A program made the position numbers and the translations under genes. A stretch of 64,000 bases of DNA. Source: Owenia fusiformis. Its lineage: Eukaryota > Annelida > Polychaeta > Sabellida > Oweniidae. Shown piece by piece: positions 61,546-64,000 of this stretch. The stretch is taken from assembly GCA_903813345.2 (NCBI GenBank), contig CAIIXF020000006.1, positions 4,425,096 to 4,489,095 of the forward strand. The letters are read 5' to 3'. The notes beneath the pieces are model-generated. The model saw only the letters and a program-made list of their open reading frames with translations. It was not told the DNA's origin and searched no databases. Numbering within the stretch: the first letter of the stretch is position 1; every line of letters begins with the position of its first letter.

Positions 61546-63847
61546 GACCCCTCTGGACCTTTTTGCATATTGAGGTTCACCACATATTCATCCATCTACT
61601 CACCAAATAAGAAGTCTCAAATCCCCCGCTTTCAGTGTTAATTTTGCGATTGTGCAGACCGATCTAATTATTTTTACGGGAATTCATTCAGTCTGAAGTT
61701 TAAATATACCGGGGAAATCCCCTTTTATCTGATTGGTCGTTGATTTTGTTTATCATGAACCTGATTGGTTGCCTGGTTTAATGCGCTTGTGGGCGCTTGT
61801 GTAACTCAATGGGGATTCCCCTCGCTAGCCGAGGAATTGATTGTGTTTAATTCTGGAGGCTGGTTGTTCTGTCGATTATATCAATATTTCGGCAATAATA
61901 TACCCATAGGTTATTCCCAAGATACATGTATATCCATGGTGTGTGAGATATTATATGAGCAATAAAAAGGGACATCGATTGTCTGGGCGAGAAACCTATG
62001 GTATAATGCATCTTTAAAGGGTTCCGATTAGCATCCCGTATAAAAACAATATGGCGGCTCCAGGCGAATCAACTGGATCAGTCTATTTTTAAGAAATAAG
62101 GGGAGTTCTGTAAAATCCAGTTTATTGAAATTGTCTTTGAGATAAAGTAATCCGTTGATAATGATTTTGAAAACATTATCCAAAGAGTGATTGCGTTCAA
62201 ATAATACATGTACAACAGCCAATATAAATTCTTGTATTAGAAGCCGGTTTGTCTTGCTTTGTTTCATTTGTAGGATATTTCATATGCCAAGCTGTGTGCT
62301 GTTAATGGGGAAAACTTTAGATGCCAATTTTTCCTTATTATACACAAATAGAAGATCCTGAAACTTCACCCATAAATGTGGAATTGATTTGTCAAATTAA
62401 AAATCACCCTTTTATAAATGTGTGACGATCTATAATATACTTATGCTATATAACAGTTAGAGGTGTTGACACAACGACCTCGAACCTGTGAACCCTTGAG
62501 TAATATTCCGGGATCGGGCCTTTTATACTAAACGGTGAGCAACACCAGAAACGAGCGTTCGATTTGCTAAACGATATGCGTCACCCTTTAAATGACGTTT
62601 TCAGAAAGACAATTTTACGTCGTCTAGCATTATATACTAGTAATGATTTAAAATATTGCAAAATACAAGACTGGTCATGTAATACGTTGGTGCACGTACC
62701 CCCCCCCCCCCCTCCTTTAGTCACACCAAACTAGTTTTCAAAACTAACCCTACTATCACATCAAACTAGTTCTCACTACGTTCTCGAAAACGGGCTTCAA
62801 CTGTGTACGAACGGACTGGACGTACTTAGGACCGTTTGGGGTCTATTTAGAAACTTCATCGAACGTACTCGAACGGGTAGGTCCTCTAGAACTTAGAACA
62901 TGATCAAAATGTTACACCTGTTTTCCAAAGACATCTTGGAGATTACATGTAATATGAAAATATTAGTTCAATACTGATTGAAGGACGGTCCAGTCAAGAT
63001 GGCTAATCCGTTCCTACTTAGATACTTTTTGCTAAAGGATGCATCGTGTTCACAGATATATGCATGAAGAGAGCATTGTTAAAAGCACGAAAGAGAGCAG
63101 CACGATTTGGTGCATATACGAGGAATACTAGGAATATGGAAGAACGCCAGGTAAAGAAGAAGGTGGTTCCTCTTCTCGATATTTTGGGACAATATTGGGA
63201 ACAATGGTTTGGACAAAAGAAAGGACTGTGTTACACATTTAAACAGAAAGTTTCAATTTTTCCGTTCAGCGCAGCGCACAAAACCGGGTTAAGAGCTCTT
63301 GGCTAAAACCGATGGATTACACTGGCTTGTAAAACGTTTAATATGTTTTGGCTATGACTAGGGTCCTAAAACGTTTTGGTTAAGCGCTCTTTTGTAAAAC
63401 ATTTTAACGGTAAAACGTTTTACCCAAGACGTCTTAGGGCCGTATTGTAAATCCAGCTCATGATTTTTAAATTGAATATCATCAAGTCCCCTTATTTGTT
63501 GCCATATACAACAGTAACAGGTATGCCTAAAATCTGTAAACTTGAAACAACGCTTTAATCGGCATATATCATTATGTTAAAAATGCTGCATATCATTTGG
63601 CTTCCTAATTGCTGTTCTGGCAAGATTTTTTTAATATCTGCTGTAACGAACTTTTATAGAGGTCGAACGTCAACCATCTGCCTCAATATAGTGTATATTT
63701 TTGGAATCTCAACAAAGTCAACCCATACAAAGCAAAAAACCTCTAATCTGAACGCCCCAAAGATAGGATTAGAGTTCGGTTAAGCAGGTGTTCCGATCAC
63801 TAGTTTTGTGTTTGTCAATTAGAGATAACAAATTTGAGACCAAGTAA
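61546..63847. other. Non-coding stretch, no supported gene
   Basis: Contains a C-homopolymer near 62,700 and a repeat shared with about 3,594-3,722. Repeated AAAACGTTTT-like motifs lie near 63,330-63,430. The frame at 63,046-63,306 is Lys/Arg-rich but shows no recognised domain or splice support. Confidence 0.4.
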
Positions 63848-63903
63848 GTGTTCACATTGAGAGGTGTTTACATTGAGAGGTGTTCACATTGAGAGGTGTT
63901 TAC
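63848..63903. repeat. 16-bp tandem repeat, about 3.5 units
   Basis: Alternating GTGTTCACATTGAGAG and GTGTTTACATTGAGAG units. Short and non-coding. Confidence 0.9.
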
Positions 63904-64000
63904 AGATGTGGTGATCGGATATACAGTTATCATTGCGTTAATAAGTGATTCTTGTGTTATGAACATCCCAAGTCACATGTACTGATATGCCCAGCTACTT

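Noticed and set aside
63046-63306. 86-codon Lys/Arg-rich frame
   Set aside because: Vaguely like the N terminus of a transposase-derived nuclease, but too short, with no motif, and lying in repeat-like sequence.

Overview
The window is AT-rich, gene-poor, intron-rich animal DNA crowded with transposable elements. Genes have classical GT-AG introns. The families present are a prostaglandin reductase, a fibrinogen-related lectin, a neuropeptide precursor ending in an FLRI-Gly-Arg motif, and a CR1-like LINE carrying a 2A-like peptide. Together these point to a marine invertebrate, most likely a lophotrochozoan such as a mollusc. An amphioxus or other deuterostome is not excluded. No bacterial signals, rRNA, convincing tRNA gene or CRISPR array were seen.

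Layout. 1-284 (-): first coding exon of a secreted neuropeptide-type precursor, cut by the window edge. 0.3-16.2 kb: no supportable gene; interspersed repeats, a small inverted-repeat element, a perfect 42-bp hairpin, a microsatellite and a GC-rich spot. 16.27-48.57 kb: a tandem segmental duplication. Each unit holds a complete nine-exon PTGR1-like gene on the minus strand (unit A 16,901-23,705; unit B 36,693-44,346) and, on the plus strand, a signal-peptide plus coiled-coil exon of a fibrinogen-related protein (A 35,183-35,720 intact; B 48,054-48,566 broken). Unit A carries an 8.1-kb CR1-like LINE insertion (26,357-34,495). Unit B preserves the empty site. Two copies of a TIR transposon (27,148-28,901 and 28,978-31,694) are nested in the LINE in opposite orientation, 70 bp apart, each with a 3-bp CTG target duplication.

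48.7-58.3 kb: a TIR element with a 5-bp AGTAG target duplication, itself interrupted by a young LTR retrotransposon (49,472-57,563) with 2,247-bp LTRs. That element has a tRNA-Leu-type primer site and one 1,106-codon Gag-protease frame, with no reverse transcriptase, RNase H or integrase. 59.3-61.5 kb: the downstream linker and fibrinogen-domain exons (+), with a Tc1/mariner-like element in the intron and a 14-bp frameshifting insertion in the domain. 61.6-64 kb: no supportable gene.

The most unusual structure is in the PTGR1-like genes. Both copies have a minisatellite made from repeated copies of the exon 7 acceptor plus the first ~60 bp of exon 7, so the true acceptor is the last of about 12 (A) or 16 (B) near-identical sites. 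Gene A alone has a second minisatellite that repeats the exon 3/intron 3 donor junction. The paralogues therefore allow direct before-and-after comparison of minisatellite growth at splice junctions.
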